A DNA stretch of 54,377 bases from Ectocarpus siliculosus (Eukaryota > Sar > Phaeophyceae > Ectocarpales > Ectocarpaceae), in assembly GCA_000310025.1 (NCBI GenBank), contig FN649754.1:517145-571521 (forward strand), in the 5' to 3' direction. The notes beneath the pieces are model-generated. The model searched no databases. It saw nothing but the letters and a program-made list of their open reading frames with translations, and was not told where the DNA came from. Positions 1 through 12,900 of this stretch are shown piece by piece. Position numbers and translations under genes: made by a program. Positions within the stretch are counted from its first letter, which is position 1, and every line of letters begins with the position of its first letter.

Positions 1-235
1 AAAGGGTAAAATAACCCCTTTTTTTTACCCAAACAGGGGTTGGGAACCAGGCTTTCTTAATCCCCCTTTCCCGGAAAAAAAAGGGGGTTTAAAATTAAGG
101 GCAGGCCCCGGGACTTGGGAGTCCCCTTTTCCGTTTTGTTTTTTCCCGACAATTCCCCCGCGACACCCGACGCTTAAAACCTGTGGGGGGAATTTTCCAG
201 GGGGGGGGTGTCCCCCCCCCCCCCCCCCCCCTCCA
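1..235. other. Low-quality contig start with homopolymer runs
   Basis: This stretch is dominated by runs of A, T, G and especially C (a C run around 212-231) with an unnatural look. It resembles poorly called sequence next to a contig break. Any 5' exons of the vWA-E2 gene that lie here cannot be read reliably. Confidence 0.6.
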
Positions 236-239
236 CTCT

Positions 240-3200
240 CTCGGCGTGCTCACTGCTTCCAAAGGTGACCAGGCCAACCACGGCCCAGTTCCGGACGAGA
301 AGCGGCCTGTCCTCCGTGTGGTGGTGCTCAGCGACGGAAAGGATACCAAGTCGACCATCAGCGCTCACGCGTAAGGGTGGCATTGTCTGTTATCGTCTGT
401 CTGTGTGTCTCTCTGTCTGTCTCTCTCTTTCTGGCCTTCTCTCGTCTCTCGCTCTCCCTCCGTTTCTGGTGAATACATTGTTCGGAACCCTCTGTATTGA
501 TTAGAACTGGCGAGTTTGACACTGCCGTTTAAGGATAGACTTATCTCACACTCTCTCTCTATATCTCTCTCTCTGTGTGTTTTGGTCAAGAGCATGGTTC
601 GGAACCCTCTATGTTCTTTGGAGCTGGCAGCTTAAGCACTGCCGGAAGAAGCGGCAAAGGCCCTCATCTTTCTACTGTACTCGACCAAGTCTCAAGCAGA
701 ACCGGGTTGGAGCAAACAGTCTATTAGTAGCACCACCACCTCGAAATCTCCTACGGTGCCAATTACTCCAAGAACAATATTCTTCGAAGTAGTACCGTTG
801 TGCGTCCATAAGGCTTACCCCCCTCCTCGCACTCCGCCAGCCTTGTCGAAACGCTTTTCATCAAGCTAGCGCTGTTGCCGGCAAATGAAATGAAGCCCAA
901 GACTCGACCATAGCGACAATAAAAAATGATTTGAAAGCTCAGAGCGCCTGTTGTGACTCGTACCCCCTTCCCTTTACCCGCCCCTCCACCCCCCCCGCCG
1001 CACCTTCTCCCTGAAATGCCGTGTGTGTACGATATGCAGAAAATATACATCCCTCTTGAGTGCCGTCAAGTGCCCAGAAACTTGACCGACACCATACCGG
1101 GACCCGGCACTATTAAACCGGCACTAGCCCCCTCCCCCCCCCCCCTTCCTTTACCGGCCACCGCCGCCTGAGCAGCTTTTGTCTGATATTCTGTGTACGC
1201 ACGTCAGTTGACAAAAAAAGTGGCACAGACCCACGTCCCTCCCATCAACCCCCCTGCGCGTCTTCTCCCTATAGTGCTGACTGTGTGCGCACTCGTGGAC
1301 GATAAATCATATATTTCCAGTGTCTGCGGCCGGCTCCAGAAGGTGGGCGTGATCGTCGACTCCATCACGGTGGGGACCGAGAAGAACAATCAGCTCAAGT
1401 GCCTCTCTCTCGCCACCGGCGGCTACGCTTTCCACCCGATGACGCTGCGCGCTGCGCTGAGGCTGAACGAGCTTGAGACGGTGCTGCTCGCGGGGCAGAG
1501 AGCCCGCCAGCGGCCGGCCGCCAACGCTAGGAGGGTGAGGGGACAGTTTTGTTTGGGGGGAAGGGCGTACTCATATTTTGCATGCCTCAGTCATTTGACC
1601 ATTGCCCACGCGTCCTCTAGAGGAAACGGTTCCGAGACTAGTGGGTTTCGCTGCTGTGTAGTATTGTATCAGTAGGTCATCTAGGTTAGACTGGAAATGA
1701 TTGTTGACAGCTGCAAATGTGACCAACGCAGGGCACCTAGATCGTTCTGAGAGCTTGGGGGGCACGAGGCCCGCCGGCGACTCAACAGAAACCGTTCGTA
1801 CAACAGTCGAAACTTGCTCAAACCCTGTATTTTCCTCGAACTCTATGGTATTTTTTTCAAGTGTTTTTGTTGGCTGCTCTGGTTTGGTTTCAACACAAGT
1901 GCCCGCCGGCAACTCAACAAAAACCGTTCGTAGAATAGTCGAATTTTTTTCAAACCCTGTATTTTCCACTAATCTTCCTCGAACTCGATTTTCTTCAAGT
2001 GTTTTCGTTTGCTGCTATGGTTTGTTTTGTTTCGACCCCTCGGTGCACCATCTGCGGATTGGGGGTTGTCAACACAGAGCCCCACCCCCGGCCTAGGGTA
2101 TTTGATGGCTGGCGGTCTTTTGACTACGTAGAACACGAGCGACAACGGCAAGGAGGGGTCCGGGGGAGCCCTGCAACACAAAATATTGGCGATGGAAAGT
2201 GCACGGACACACTTGATGATGCTCGTGTGTTGCACATGTCTGCCCGATCCACACTTGGCCTCTTTTCCGACCTCTGTTTTAGACGATGGAAATTGGCACG
2301 GCACCGTGGTTGACCACGGGTAGGAGCAAACGGCACAAATGATGTGAGCGCTGATTTGACGTGAAGACAAAAATAAGAAATGCCTGTTCGCAGGTGTCGA
2401 GCAAGTACGAGCTGGTGACTGCCGCGCGCCTGGGAGCACCCCACGACACGGAGGAAACGGCGACTCTAAAGGAGGACCCCATGGCCAGGAGCAAGTGCAA
2501 GTGAGCATTGACAATCGACTGTTGGCATCGTGAGCACTAGCAGAACCTTTGCCTTGTTGGATCACTGGTTAAACGACAGCGCCCACGATTTGATATCGGT
2601 CACAACGTGAACGTACCCACTTCACGGTATTGAAATATCAACACAACCACAGCATGGGGACTAGGGATTACTTAACATCGTAAGGCAAGATTGAGTGGTC
2701 AACAGCACCAGCAGCGCTTGCTTCGCTGCCCACCAGATGCCATCAACAAGAGCATGCCCCCCTGGCAAGCCCACGGTAGACGCCGAGTGTTTCATCCGCT
2801 GAATGCATGGTTTTGTTGGTTCCCCAATATTCGCGGTAGACGGGGCCCGAACTTATAACATCTTACCGTAGCTCGATACCCCCCCCTGGACCGATTGTTT
2901 TAGCTCGATTTCTCCGCCGCACAACCGGTGGCGGTGGCTGCAGTGGCGGCGTTGTAGCCGTCTCGCCGAGAGGTTTCCGAGAACATCGTTTGATTTTGAC
3001 GTCCCCTTTGGCGTGGAGTAGTCGAGCTTTGACGATGGGCTCAGCGGGTGTGGTATCTTACGTATGCAGCCAACGGTACAATACCAGGGACAATGATATA
3101 TTTCCTCAATACTTAGACAAAACATTGGGTATGACTTGCTCCTCCTAAAATAATCGAATTTGATCCCCCAAAGTGATTTGACACATTTTAATTATCGAAC

Positions 3201-6200
3201 TATATTAGTATCAACGTCCTTTGGACGCCGGCCTCGTTTGTGGTGTGTCGTATCCAGGCCCCTCGCGGACGCGCTTGCTACCCTCGAGCCGGCCGATAGC
3301 AGCAACGGTGGCGGCGGCGGCGGTGGCAGCAGCAGCACGAGTTCGAGCGCGCGTGGCGGCGGTGGCGGCGGCGGCGGCGGCAGCAGCGGCGGTGGTGGGG
3401 CTGTCCACCCTGAGCGCCAGAGGCGGGTGCAGCGCGAGATGATGGACTGGATGAAGAACCCGCACCAGGTGCTTGGTGCGGCGGGCGGATCATAAATAAA
3501 GTGGGAGACATTGCACGTCCAGCTTATCGTTGGTATCGTGGTATGGAACGGAGCGTTCCCCATGTACTCCAGATGTCCTATCCGAGTTGGGTTTGCTGTT
3601 CTTCCCACCCCTACCGCAGGAGTTTTTGTTGTCGTGCTGTACCGTCATTCTGCTTACGGTGCGATATTCAGATACCATGCTGTCGTGGGACTCGCAACAC
3701 TCGACGGTTTGCTCTCGCAACTGCCCGGAATTTCCCGGTGAAACCCTCTCGACATCGACGGAACAATCAAGTCGTTGTCTGCTCTTCGAGAGCCTTGGCT
3801 GTGGCCCTGAGATTTTCTGGTTTGCGACTCGGTCATATTCTGGTATACCTCCGGGAGCACGATTGTGTGTTACCGCGCAGGGTAACCGTACAATATGACG
3901 GGCGTTTCTCAGCCCCCCCGCCTCCCGAAATGCCGCCTCCCCGTGATGAGGCTGGTTCGGTGAGAACCCGGAGTGCTCCGTCCCGGCCTTGTAGGGATGC
4001 GAGGTCAATGGTCAAACGACTACGGCATGAACAACTACAAGTACACCCCCTCCCCCCAGATGTTGCTGACGATGAAGTACGGCTGACCACCTCGATTGCG
4101 ATGTCGCGTGATTTTTTGGTACCGTTGTCGAAGAGCATGCCGGTGCGAGAACATGCGCACTGGAACGTGCTCCGCATATCTGTACAGGTGCACGTGATCC
4201 CAACAGCAGCACGCCTTCCCATTCCACACGGAAACCACACATTTCTCCCTTGCTTTCGTTAACTACCCCGTGTTGTAGACACGGGTGCTAACAAGCAGTA
4301 CTGAGGAGAAGCACGGAACATTTTTTTTTTTGCGAAGACAACATCAGAAAAACCATTACCAACAACAGACCCAACACGCCACAACACCACAATAGCCCCA
4401 CCACCAACCCTAACAAAAAAGCAATACATCAATCACCCCGCTCGTCCTCGCCATATCGTCCGCCAGGCGTTCGAGGTGTTCCCGAGCGACGAGAACATGC
4501 ACTTCTGGAAGGTTCTCGTCCACGGCCCGGCGAGCACCCCCTACAGGGAAGGGTGCTGGATGCTCAGCATGTTCTTCCCTCCGGGCTACCCCTCCGTGGC
4601 TCCCAAGGTCCGCTTCATCACGCCCATCCGCCACTGCAACATCAACTCCCACGGAAGGGTAGGTGGTGTGATTGTTGTTGCTGTTGGTTGTCGATGAGAC
4701 CGACAACGCTGTTTGTCGCGCCATGTTCCGGGTGTGCTGGTCGGGGGGGCGGCCTGAAGGCCGCCAATCGAAGGCTTTCGAACAAGAGCCGGCAACGTTC
4801 CTGTGCTTGCACTCGCCTTTGACGTTTGAGTGCTCCCTGGGTTCTGCTTCAAGGTCGCTCTTCTCTTGCGCCAGAAAATGTTATGGAACGACAGAGAACC
4901 GTGAAAGTCGACTGGAGAACCAGGGTTGCAGCGTACCGCCGCGTGATTCGCCAGAAAGCGGTTTACCGCGGGTTTGGCCAATCAGCGTGCGGCGTCGGGG
5001 TTAGGTACCTCCCTAACCATCCCCTTGCGGTGTACCGTTACTTGTTGCCGGTACACCGCTCCTGCCGTTTGCCCTATCTCATCGTACTATTCTCTCCCAA
5101 CGGCACTCACCAGTACTGATTTAAAGTAGGATTTGTTCGTGCGTTGGAAGGGGATGTACGTGGTCATCGGGGTATCCTCGGGACCTGTTTTTCGACATGC
5201 GTACGATCAGGATGCAATATCGGTCGTGGCTCCATTTGCAAGACGGTCGAGAAACAAAGGCGCTCGACCCTCTTATATTGGAGCCCCTTCATATATCGGT
5301 ATTAGATGGTACCCAACTATGTCACAGAGGGTATAGTCCGGAGCAACCGATTTCGACTCTCTCATATCCGAGCCCCCTCTTGAACCGGAAAAAGAGGGTC
5401 CTCAACTATGCTTTGGCGGGTCGAGTCCGTAGCAACCGACGTCGACCCCTTTTTTCGGAGCCAAGACTGTTCCCACCCCCCCCTCCCGCTGGATGCCCGC
5501 CTCCATATGTTCTTCTAGGTGTGTCACGCGCTATTCGATCGGTCATGGACCCCCAACACGACGGTTCTGGACGTCATGTCGTGTGTCTACGGTAAGCTCC
5601 CGCGGGACGCGGGGGGATGCGAGGCGCGCCCCTCCAAGCAGATCGAGGCCAACCTGAACAAATCAGACAGAACTTGGCGGTTGTTTTGGGTGCTGCAGCT
5701 TTCGTCAAACGTCGAAAGACAGAGACGGTCGCTTGTTCGAAGAGACACCAGAGGGGTTGTGGTGGACGTTTAGCTCGCGACTACATAGCAGCACGGTTGT
5801 TGGCTGCTGATGAATTTATTCAAAACCCAGATGTGTCCATGCTTCTCCTGTTTATGGTGGAGTTTGAATCGTATCGGTATCCTCTACTGCGGCATTACGC
5901 ACCGCGGTTTTTCGCCAAGCGGTTGCCGGTTTGTTCCTGTACCAGATTCCCATATTTGAACATATTTCTGCTGCCAAAATCGGAGCTAGTTTTGAGCTAG
6001 ATCACGACGACAGCATGGATGAAACTTGTCAGACCGCTACGGCCGCAAGTCCGAGTGGCCCACCGCTCGACAAGCGGCCCACCTCCCCTGAAAATATCTG
6101 ACATGCCCTTTATGACGGATCCCCCGGACTTCTCCAGGGACGTCAACCACCGGGCTCCCCAAATGCTTTTTTGTTTGCTCATGATATCTACAACCATTTG

Positions 6201-9200
6201 ACATGACCCCGAGAACCCGGTGAGGCGGATTTGTTGAATCAAACTTTACATACAATCACAGCGTGAGACCACCCGTACGAGATATGAGGTATAATAGTGT
6301 TGTGACATCCGGTCGTTCCGTAACATGGTGACAGGGCTGCTCTTGGCTCCGGACCACGACGACCCGCTAGACTCTACCCTGGCTCTCCAGATGTACGACT
6401 CCAACGGCCAGTACGAGGCCGCGATCATCGAGCACGTCAAGGCTCACGCCAGGTTACTGTTGAGCGACTTGGATTCACCGTAGATGTCGCGAGGGCTGGT
6501 TCTCCTGGTCCGTGATGTCGGTTCACTTGGCGAGCGCGCGTTGCTGTTAGGGCAGACTTTAGCTAGTGCCCGTCGGGGTCATGTTGCCGTTGAAGTGGAT
6601 GGTGTTCGTGGTTTGGCCTCTGTCGTTATCGTTCAAGAGTGGAACATGCCAAAATATCCTGGTCTATTTTTCTGATGTCGGGTTCGTAGCCGCGCCGCGA
6701 TGCCCGGAGTGCTTGACTGCTTGTTTATTACCAGGCTTGTTTGGCCTAATTTGTTGTAGTTCCATCGCACTTAGCACTTCGGCCGTGACTCCCCATCTCG
6801 TTGTTTGAGTAACTCAGTGTCAACGTCCTCCAAGTGGGGTGCCAAACAGGTCTCACCGCACTTGGTATTATGTACGTTGTTCACGCTTTGCTCCAGCCAC
6901 TATGCTTTCAGACAGAAGCAACAACAAACCCTTTACCTCCCGCAACTGACCCATGGTTTGCTGCCCTCGGTTCTCCCTCGTACGTTACTTCAGCAAGCCG
7001 CGCAAGGTGTGGAAGGCAGAAATGGAAGCTGCGGGCATGTCCTCGGGGGAGCGACTGTCCTCAAGCCTCTTGACCATTGAGCAAGCCATGGATGCATTGT
7101 CCGCGGGCCGGTTGGACGATGTGCGTGTGCGTTCGACGCACGTTGCGGTTCATTTCTTGTCTCGAGCTTCACGAACGCGTGCAGGTCGAACTCGTGGTTA
7201 GGTCCTGCGCCCTTCAATGTAGAGAACACCCACTGTTGGTCAAGACAATACTTCTATATCGACAACATGGCAGTAGTACCCAATCGGACAATATGTCGAC
7301 AGCTTGGCAGTAGTACCCAATCGGCATCTGGAGAGCTTCCTTATTGCCCCCCACCGGTGGGCCTGGTCGACGGGGAACCTAACAGCGGACCCCCCGGTTT
7401 TATACGCCAAGTCTTTTGACGTTGCGTTGGTCCAACGCTGTTGGTGCGCGTTCAATAGGCAAAGGAGCAGGCGGCCATTGCCGCTGTCTTCGCGGCAGGT
7501 GGGCCCGCGCCCATCGCGGGACCCCGAACCACCGGTGGCGGCGGCAGCAGCAGCAGCAGCAGCAGCGCCAGGGCCCACGAGGCGCAGTTCCCGGGACTCA
7601 AGGGCGCCCGCGCGTCGGCCTGCCTGGTGTACGCCTGGGCGTTGCTCGAGGAGCCCAGCCCGAATCTGGAAGATGTGAAGAATATCGCCAACGACGCACG
7701 GATTTACGACTCCACCAGGTACTTGTAACACAATAAAATTGAGGGTACTGTATTGGTGCAAAGTGGTGGCAATGACGGCGACCCCATGACGTGTCGCGAT
7801 GATTACGATTGGCAGCTGTTTCCCACTCGTTGTTCTGGGCATCAGTGATCCGGAGAGCGCCCGTTCCCCAGGTGACGGGGCAAGTTGATGATGTTGACGC
7901 GATGTGATGGCAATGTTGGGTACCGTTTTTTCCGTTCCCAAAACTGAAAATGACATTATAACCGACGGCAAGCAATATAAATACGCGCCACACGTACTGC
8001 AACGATGAATGGTTGGCTTTCTCCCGCACTCGTTCGTGCCAGTTTGGGCATCGCGGACTGAAGTTTTCGCTTTGGGAACTGCATTGCTTGCGTGTTACTG
8101 TTCTCTGCGCTCTGCCAGCCTCTCCAAACGTGCCCGCTCTTCACACGCCTACGTCTCGAAGTGTGCTTTCCCCTCCCCCCATTCCATCCTGGCCTGTCCC
8201 TTTTCTGCGCTTCATGGGCTGGGGAGCTCCTGGAAGACAAGCCCCCATGGCTGCTCTCATGCTGCCGTTTGAAATGATTCGTTGTGGTACATCTGTTTTG
8301 TAGCTGTGACTGGTCGCAATTTATTTACTTTTACCCGATCTGATAATTTTTTGCAGGGTTTCTGTGCTCGAAAATACAGTCGGTTCGCTGGTCCATATGA
8401 TGTATCGCCTCCGGTAGACCACCACAAAGATCAATTGCACGCCGTGTTACCGTGCTCAAGGGTAGCCCTCGAAGTGACGTCTGCCCCGAATTTGTTTTTG
8501 TGGTTAATGCTTCCCGCTCAGGGTTCGCAGAGTCGGCCCCAACTTCATTTCAATGCGGTTCTTCGTAGCTTTTTGCCGTCGCCGTGCCACTCCTTTCCGT
8601 CGCTGAAACCTTTTACCTTTTCCTCCCGACGTGGTGTCAAGCTCAGGGCACCGAAGGGCCCTCACTATGTGCCCGGCGAATGAAACCGGCGTTGTTCAGA
8701 GTTCAGACTGGGGCTATTCAGATGACTTGGGCGATTCAGTCTGTGCCCAGGCAGGTTCACCGGCGCTACACAGCCCCCCCGGCAGCATTCAACGGGCGTT
8801 CGATTCAGGTTTTGCGCAGGCAGGCTCACCGGCGTTATTCAGGTCTACCCGCGGTATTTACCCGGCGTTATTTAGCCCCTCCCCCCCCGCCCCGCCCCCC
8901 GCGCGCTGTATCTCTTCCTTGCGGCGTCTCACGTGTCGACGACAGCCCCGAAGTGGACCGTTGCCTGGTGGAGGTGGCCAGGAGGAAGTGGAAGATGTGC
9001 GACCCCACTTCGGTACAGGGCATCCGCAAGCTCAAGGAGACCGTACACCTCCAGAAGCTGTACGTCGCCATGCTGGACGATGGGTCCGCCGTGAAGAAGG
9101 GTGTGTGCTGTTTTACATCATCGCCGGTGTCGTACATTCGGCCGACTGTTAATACATTAACATGCATAAGATACCACCACTACCCCTGGACAGAATTTCA

Positions 9201-9927
9201 AGGCTCGCGTGCTCTGCGGGACGAACGACGATGGTGCCGAAAATGGCGGCGTAGGAACCGTGTCGTCGAGAGATGATCGGAAACGCACCATGTTATATTT
9301 GCTTGGGCCACGATCGCGAGAAATTACGTTTGTTGAGGAAATACAACAGAGAGGGGGTACGCAGACTCTGTTCCTTACCCTATAACCCAACTTCCCCCAT
9401 TGCATGTTTTATCCAACATGTTTCCTTAATAGAAAAACCCTGCGAACGCTACTGATTTGCTTTGGCATCCTCTTCGCCGTGGAACAACTGAGATCGCCGG
9501 GGGGTGTAGTACTCATGCAACCTGCGGTAACTTCTGCCCCGTGTCTTGCTTCTCCTTGTACCTGCGCCGCCCATCCAGTCGTTGCATGGCTTTATTCGGC
9601 TTGTTTGTGAGCTCTGCTTATTCATGGCCTTATCTATTATATATAGATCATTTATAGGTATATATTGTGGGCCACCCCCTCGTTTCACATCAAAGCGGCA
9701 GCTGAGACCAACGAAGCCCTCACAGTTACAGTTTTTTTACACCAGTTTTCCACCAAAGGCTCCTAGTCGCTTTTTCAAAAGATGGGGTTGAAAATTGTTT
9801 GCGCATTCATGTTTTTCTGTTTTTCCGGGCGACGTCGGGAGCAGAGGCGAAGAAGGCTCTGAGCGTCCTCAAGAAGGAGCTCAAGGATGTCATGCCCAGG
9901 GGCTATGGACCTGCTGAAGTGTACTAG
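240..9927 (+). CDS. vWA-ubiquitin-conjugating enzyme (E2) fusion protein, 5' partial
   Basis: Predicted to transfer ubiquitin (E2 activity) with a vWA protein-interaction module in front. Exons read as ?-370, 1321-1534, 2394-2500, 3258-3468, 4467-4658, 5519-5591, 6335-6452, 6994-7120, 7471(or 7465)-7718, 8946-9100 and 9845-9927, stop TAG. All junctions are GT-AG and keep phase. The first two exons give the end of a vWA domain (VVVLSDGKDTKS, then VIVDSITVG and ATGGYAF). A Gly/Ser-rich linker (GGC repeats, 3301-3400) follows. The E2 core then runs from exon 4 to exon 7 with FPPGYPSVAPKVRF, HCNINSHGR, the expected catalytic Cys in RVCHALFDRSW, and LLLAPDHDDPLDS. About 210 residues of helical, partly poly-Ser sequence follow and end in GPAEVY. 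The MIDAS motif and start codon should lie upstream, in bad sequence or outside the window. Family assignment is firm; the exact first exon boundary is not. Confidence 0.82.
1769..2035. repeat. Two-copy tandem repeat, ~118-bp unit, intronic
   Basis: The segment GCCGGCGACTCAACAGAAAC and the ~100 bases after it recur in diverged form starting near 1905. Both copies contain the block CAAACCCTGTATTTTCC. The repeat lies in the vWA-E2 intron between 1535 and 2393. It explains two apparent open frames on either strand that are not genes. Confidence 0.75.
2871..3070 (+). mobile_element. MITE-like element, copy A (intronic)
   Basis: A ~200-bp unit whose ends are inverted repeats: left CCCCTGGACCGATTG, right TCGAGCTTTGACGATGGGCT then GGGTGTGGTATCTTACG. 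The core is the family's GGCGGCGTT...CTCGCCGAGAG block. It has no coding capacity. It sits in the intron 2501-3257 of the vWA-E2 gene. Ends are approximate and no target duplication was identified. Confidence 0.7.
3890..4060. repeat. Dispersed repeat, copy 1 (partner near 23500-23600)
   Basis: The stretch containing GTCAATGGTCAAACGACTACGG and flanking C-rich sequence matches 23500-23600 (GTCAATGGTCTAACGACTACGG) over roughly 100 bases with substitutions. This copy is in the intron 3469-4466 of the vWA-E2 gene. The partner is in an intron of the zinc-ribbon gene. Confidence 0.6.
5247..5465. repeat. Diverged tandem repeat, ~90-bp unit, intronic
   Basis: Related blocks recur two to three times (GGTATAGTCCGGAGCAACCGA and GGGTCGAGTCCGTAGCAACC, each near a TCGACC/TCGACT and a GAGCC block). 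The repeat lies in the intron 4659-5518 of the vWA-E2 gene. Confidence 0.5.
7253..7322. repeat. Two-copy tandem repeat, ~36-bp unit, intronic
   Basis: GGCAGTAGTACCCAATCGG occurs twice, each preceded by a TATCGACAACATG or TATGTCGACAGCTT block. It lies in the vWA-E2 intron after the exon ending at 7120. Confidence 0.85.
8735..8880. repeat. Diverged tandem repeat, ~75-bp unit, intronic
   Basis: CAGGCAGGTTCACCGGCGCTA and CAGGCAGGCTCACCGGCGTTA head two successive related units. The array lies just upstream of the exon starting at 8946. It makes an apparent 230-residue open frame of which only the last ~50 residues are real exon. Confidence 0.7.
9163..9290 (+). mobile_element. MITE-like element, copy B, truncated (intronic)
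   Basis: It begins ATAAGATACCACCACTACCC and contains the core CCGAAAATGGCGGCG followed by GTGTCGTCGAGAGATGATC. The right terminal repeat is missing, so only the left part of the element remains. It lies in the last intron of the vWA-E2 gene (9101-9844). Confidence 0.6.
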
Positions 9928-12900
9928 GGTGAGTGATGTGTTGTGTGCGGTTCCGAGGATGGGTGTGACCTTCAGCACAAATCACGCAGCCGGGTAAGGC
10001 TGAACAAAGAATCCTTACGCCCTCGGGAACATTCCGAACGACCACGCGTTTAGACACTGGCGATACATTGAGGCAAGTCACACGCGTCCGGTTCACGCCC
10101 TCCACTCTAGTGCTCGTTAACAGCGCCCTTGTGCACTTGTCGAAAATATGCTCTCCCGATTGGGTTCCAAATTCGTATTTGTGGAGGTATTTCTGGTTCT
10201 CCGTAGTAGCAGTTTGAAGAGTGGAACGTGAACGGGATACTCGTGTTATTCCGTCAAATTTTTCTCATATGCCGTCGCAACCGTAAGAACATCTCATGAT
10301 GCCTTCGTTTTTAAACATGGCAGGCTTTGGCGCCTGACTGGTTTTCGCAAAATCAGATCGAAGGGTGGACTCGAGTCACGCGTCACGCGTGGTTTCCTTG
10401 TTGTTCGCGCTTGGTTTTGTTCGGTGTCCTCAATGCCACAGGAAACCGTTTTGCTCCTGGAGGAGTAGGTCGACGCAAACATGGATCCACGGCAACCCCC
10501 TGGCTTTCACAATGTGCGGTACCATAGGGGGTGGACGGGGGTGGTTTGTGACGGGGAGTACTATCGAGCATTCTTCTTTGTTCTGGTTCAAGGCAGATGT
10601 TACCAAACGCCCCAGCGTGGTGGAGTTCATTGTGACAGTGACTCAGTTTTCTCCAAAGTTCTTCACGGCATCGGTTTCCGTATCCTGCTCCGGTTGTTTG
10701 CCTTCGAGAATCACAGCTCATTCTGTGGTGTTTTTGGGGAGCTTAGCTGGGCCTGCAGGTTCTGAGGCGAAGCGTTTCAGCAGCCGCTCTTTCGAAAGTC
10801 TTCAAGAGCAAAAACGGGCAGAATCTGTCGCTTTGTCACTCTGAATGAGCGCGCTTGCAGGTGGTTCGCGTAGGTTTTGGCTTGCTGGCGGTCAAGTGCC
10901 AGTCTGCGCGTTTTCTGTGTCACTGAGCAATCCGCTCCCTTTGTGGCAACAACTACGTGACGATTTTGACGCATCATGGCAAGGCTGCAGGTTCTTGCCG
11001 GATTGTTGGAGCGCGTACTGTATTTTTGCTGCCTCTGTATATCTTGTTGTGTCGTGATGCTTGGTTTTTTAGGGTACTGCATCTTGCGGAAGGCCTTCAC
11101 AAGGTGGGACCCTGGCCTTCTCGCGATATACCCACTGGCCGCGGAGCTGGTTCAGCACGTTTTCCATGTACGTTCCGTGGTGTTTGTTGAAATACTGTGC
11201 TGACGTTTGTCGGGGATGCCGGTTCACGGCGTCTGTAGATTCGTCTCGTGACGGTTTTACACGTGTTTGACCTTGTGCTGGATGTGGCATGGCCTCCGCG
11301 AACGAGCTAGAAGGGGGTGCAAGGTTGAGCGATCGAGGGCGATTTTTGGTGCTATTCTGTTGCTTTGATGTGGAGTTGAAATGAAGAGGAGAGGTGATGT
11401 TTGTGCACATTCCGATTGGGGCTGGTTCATCCCCCTGGATGTCCGTGCTTTCCGGTTGTATTTACATGAAAGTGGCCACGGGATACATCAGGGCATTTCC
11501 CACAAGCGCCGAGGCCATCGCGCAAACACCACGTTACGACCCCCTCCCTGAAACGGCCGTTGCAACATACGGGACCGCAAGCCCCAAGCCAATTGCTGGC
11601 CTACATTGGTGGTCGGAATCTACCACAGATCACCGATCGTGGCTGCTCGTTCCGGTGCGTAAGTATAACCACTTCCAAACACAGAGGGAAGAGAGTGCTG
11701 CACTCTTTTTGCATCATTTATCCAAGGCAAAGCACCGCAGGAAGGGTGGGTAGGGGACCTCAGGAGAGAAATCCTTCTGTGTGACCACGGGTTGGAGTAA
11801 ACGGCACAAGTGCTATTAGCGCTGATGTCAAGTGTAGACAAGAAAAGAACGAACACATGCTCGGCTACCGGCGGCAGTGGAATATTTGCTCAGAGCATAG
11901 GGTAGTCAAACGATGCGAGGAAGCGACATAAGTTCGCCATGCCAGGCACAACAAATCCCCCCAAAAACTTTTCACAGCACTCAGTCGAAGACAACTACCC
12001 AGCTACTTCCATCCCTGATTCTTTGTCGCATTTTGTACCACTCCTATGCCCCGCACACCTTTGCAACAGTTTGTTTGTGTTCACCTTGGACATACCGGAT
12101 TGCGTATGTTGCGACACACGACGCTCAGTGGTTGATGTCTTGCATTATAGTTCATTGTAAGACTAGAAGGAGTCCTTCCATGTTCTTTCGTTCGTTTGTA
12201 ACGTGCAGAACACACACCACAGCTCAACCTCTCGCGAGAGAGATAATTGCACGAAACGAGAACAAGGAACGAAGCCTCTTTCCTGAATGTACTCACGCAA
12301 TGGTATGTAGATTCAGTGCGGACTGCGCGCTCAGTATTGGCATCATGGAATCACACAACCCAGCGCAATCAACCTTGTTTTGAATGAAGTACTAAGGCTG
12401 AGATACACTACATTGGCAAAGGATAGACACAGACGCCAAGTACGGTAATGACAAGACAAGGAACAAGTGGCAGCTTGCACCAACGTACGGCTCAAGTATA
12501 ATATGCACCTTCCACAACGGTAATTGCACTTCTTGCAAACCGGGCTGCTGAAGCCTACTCATTGTTATTTTTGGCGCGGAAGTCTGAGATATATTTGCAA
12601 TAGTCCTTTACCTCTGGAACATGTAGGTTGAACAGATGACAACTTATTTCTCCTTCAAATGTTCCATACTGCGTGTATAACAGCCGGACGGTACGACGCC
12701 CGTGGTGGAACAAAGCATGGCGACATTGCCGACAATTACAGCAGTAGCCATTATGATTTACTTACGCTGGAGCTACGGAACTCGCACGCACAGCGACAAT
12801 CTGATTTTTCGTCAGACTGAAGTTTAGGAAGCTTAGTCTACAGCTTCAGATTTCACAAATCCTGGCATCAGTGGAGAACGGAAGGACACGATGGCGGGGT

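Noticed and set aside
3192-3608. Pro-rich and Ala-rich frames on both strands
   Set aside because: Shadows of the GGC-rich exon (3258-3468) of the vWA-E2 gene, which encodes Gly/Ser in its own frame.
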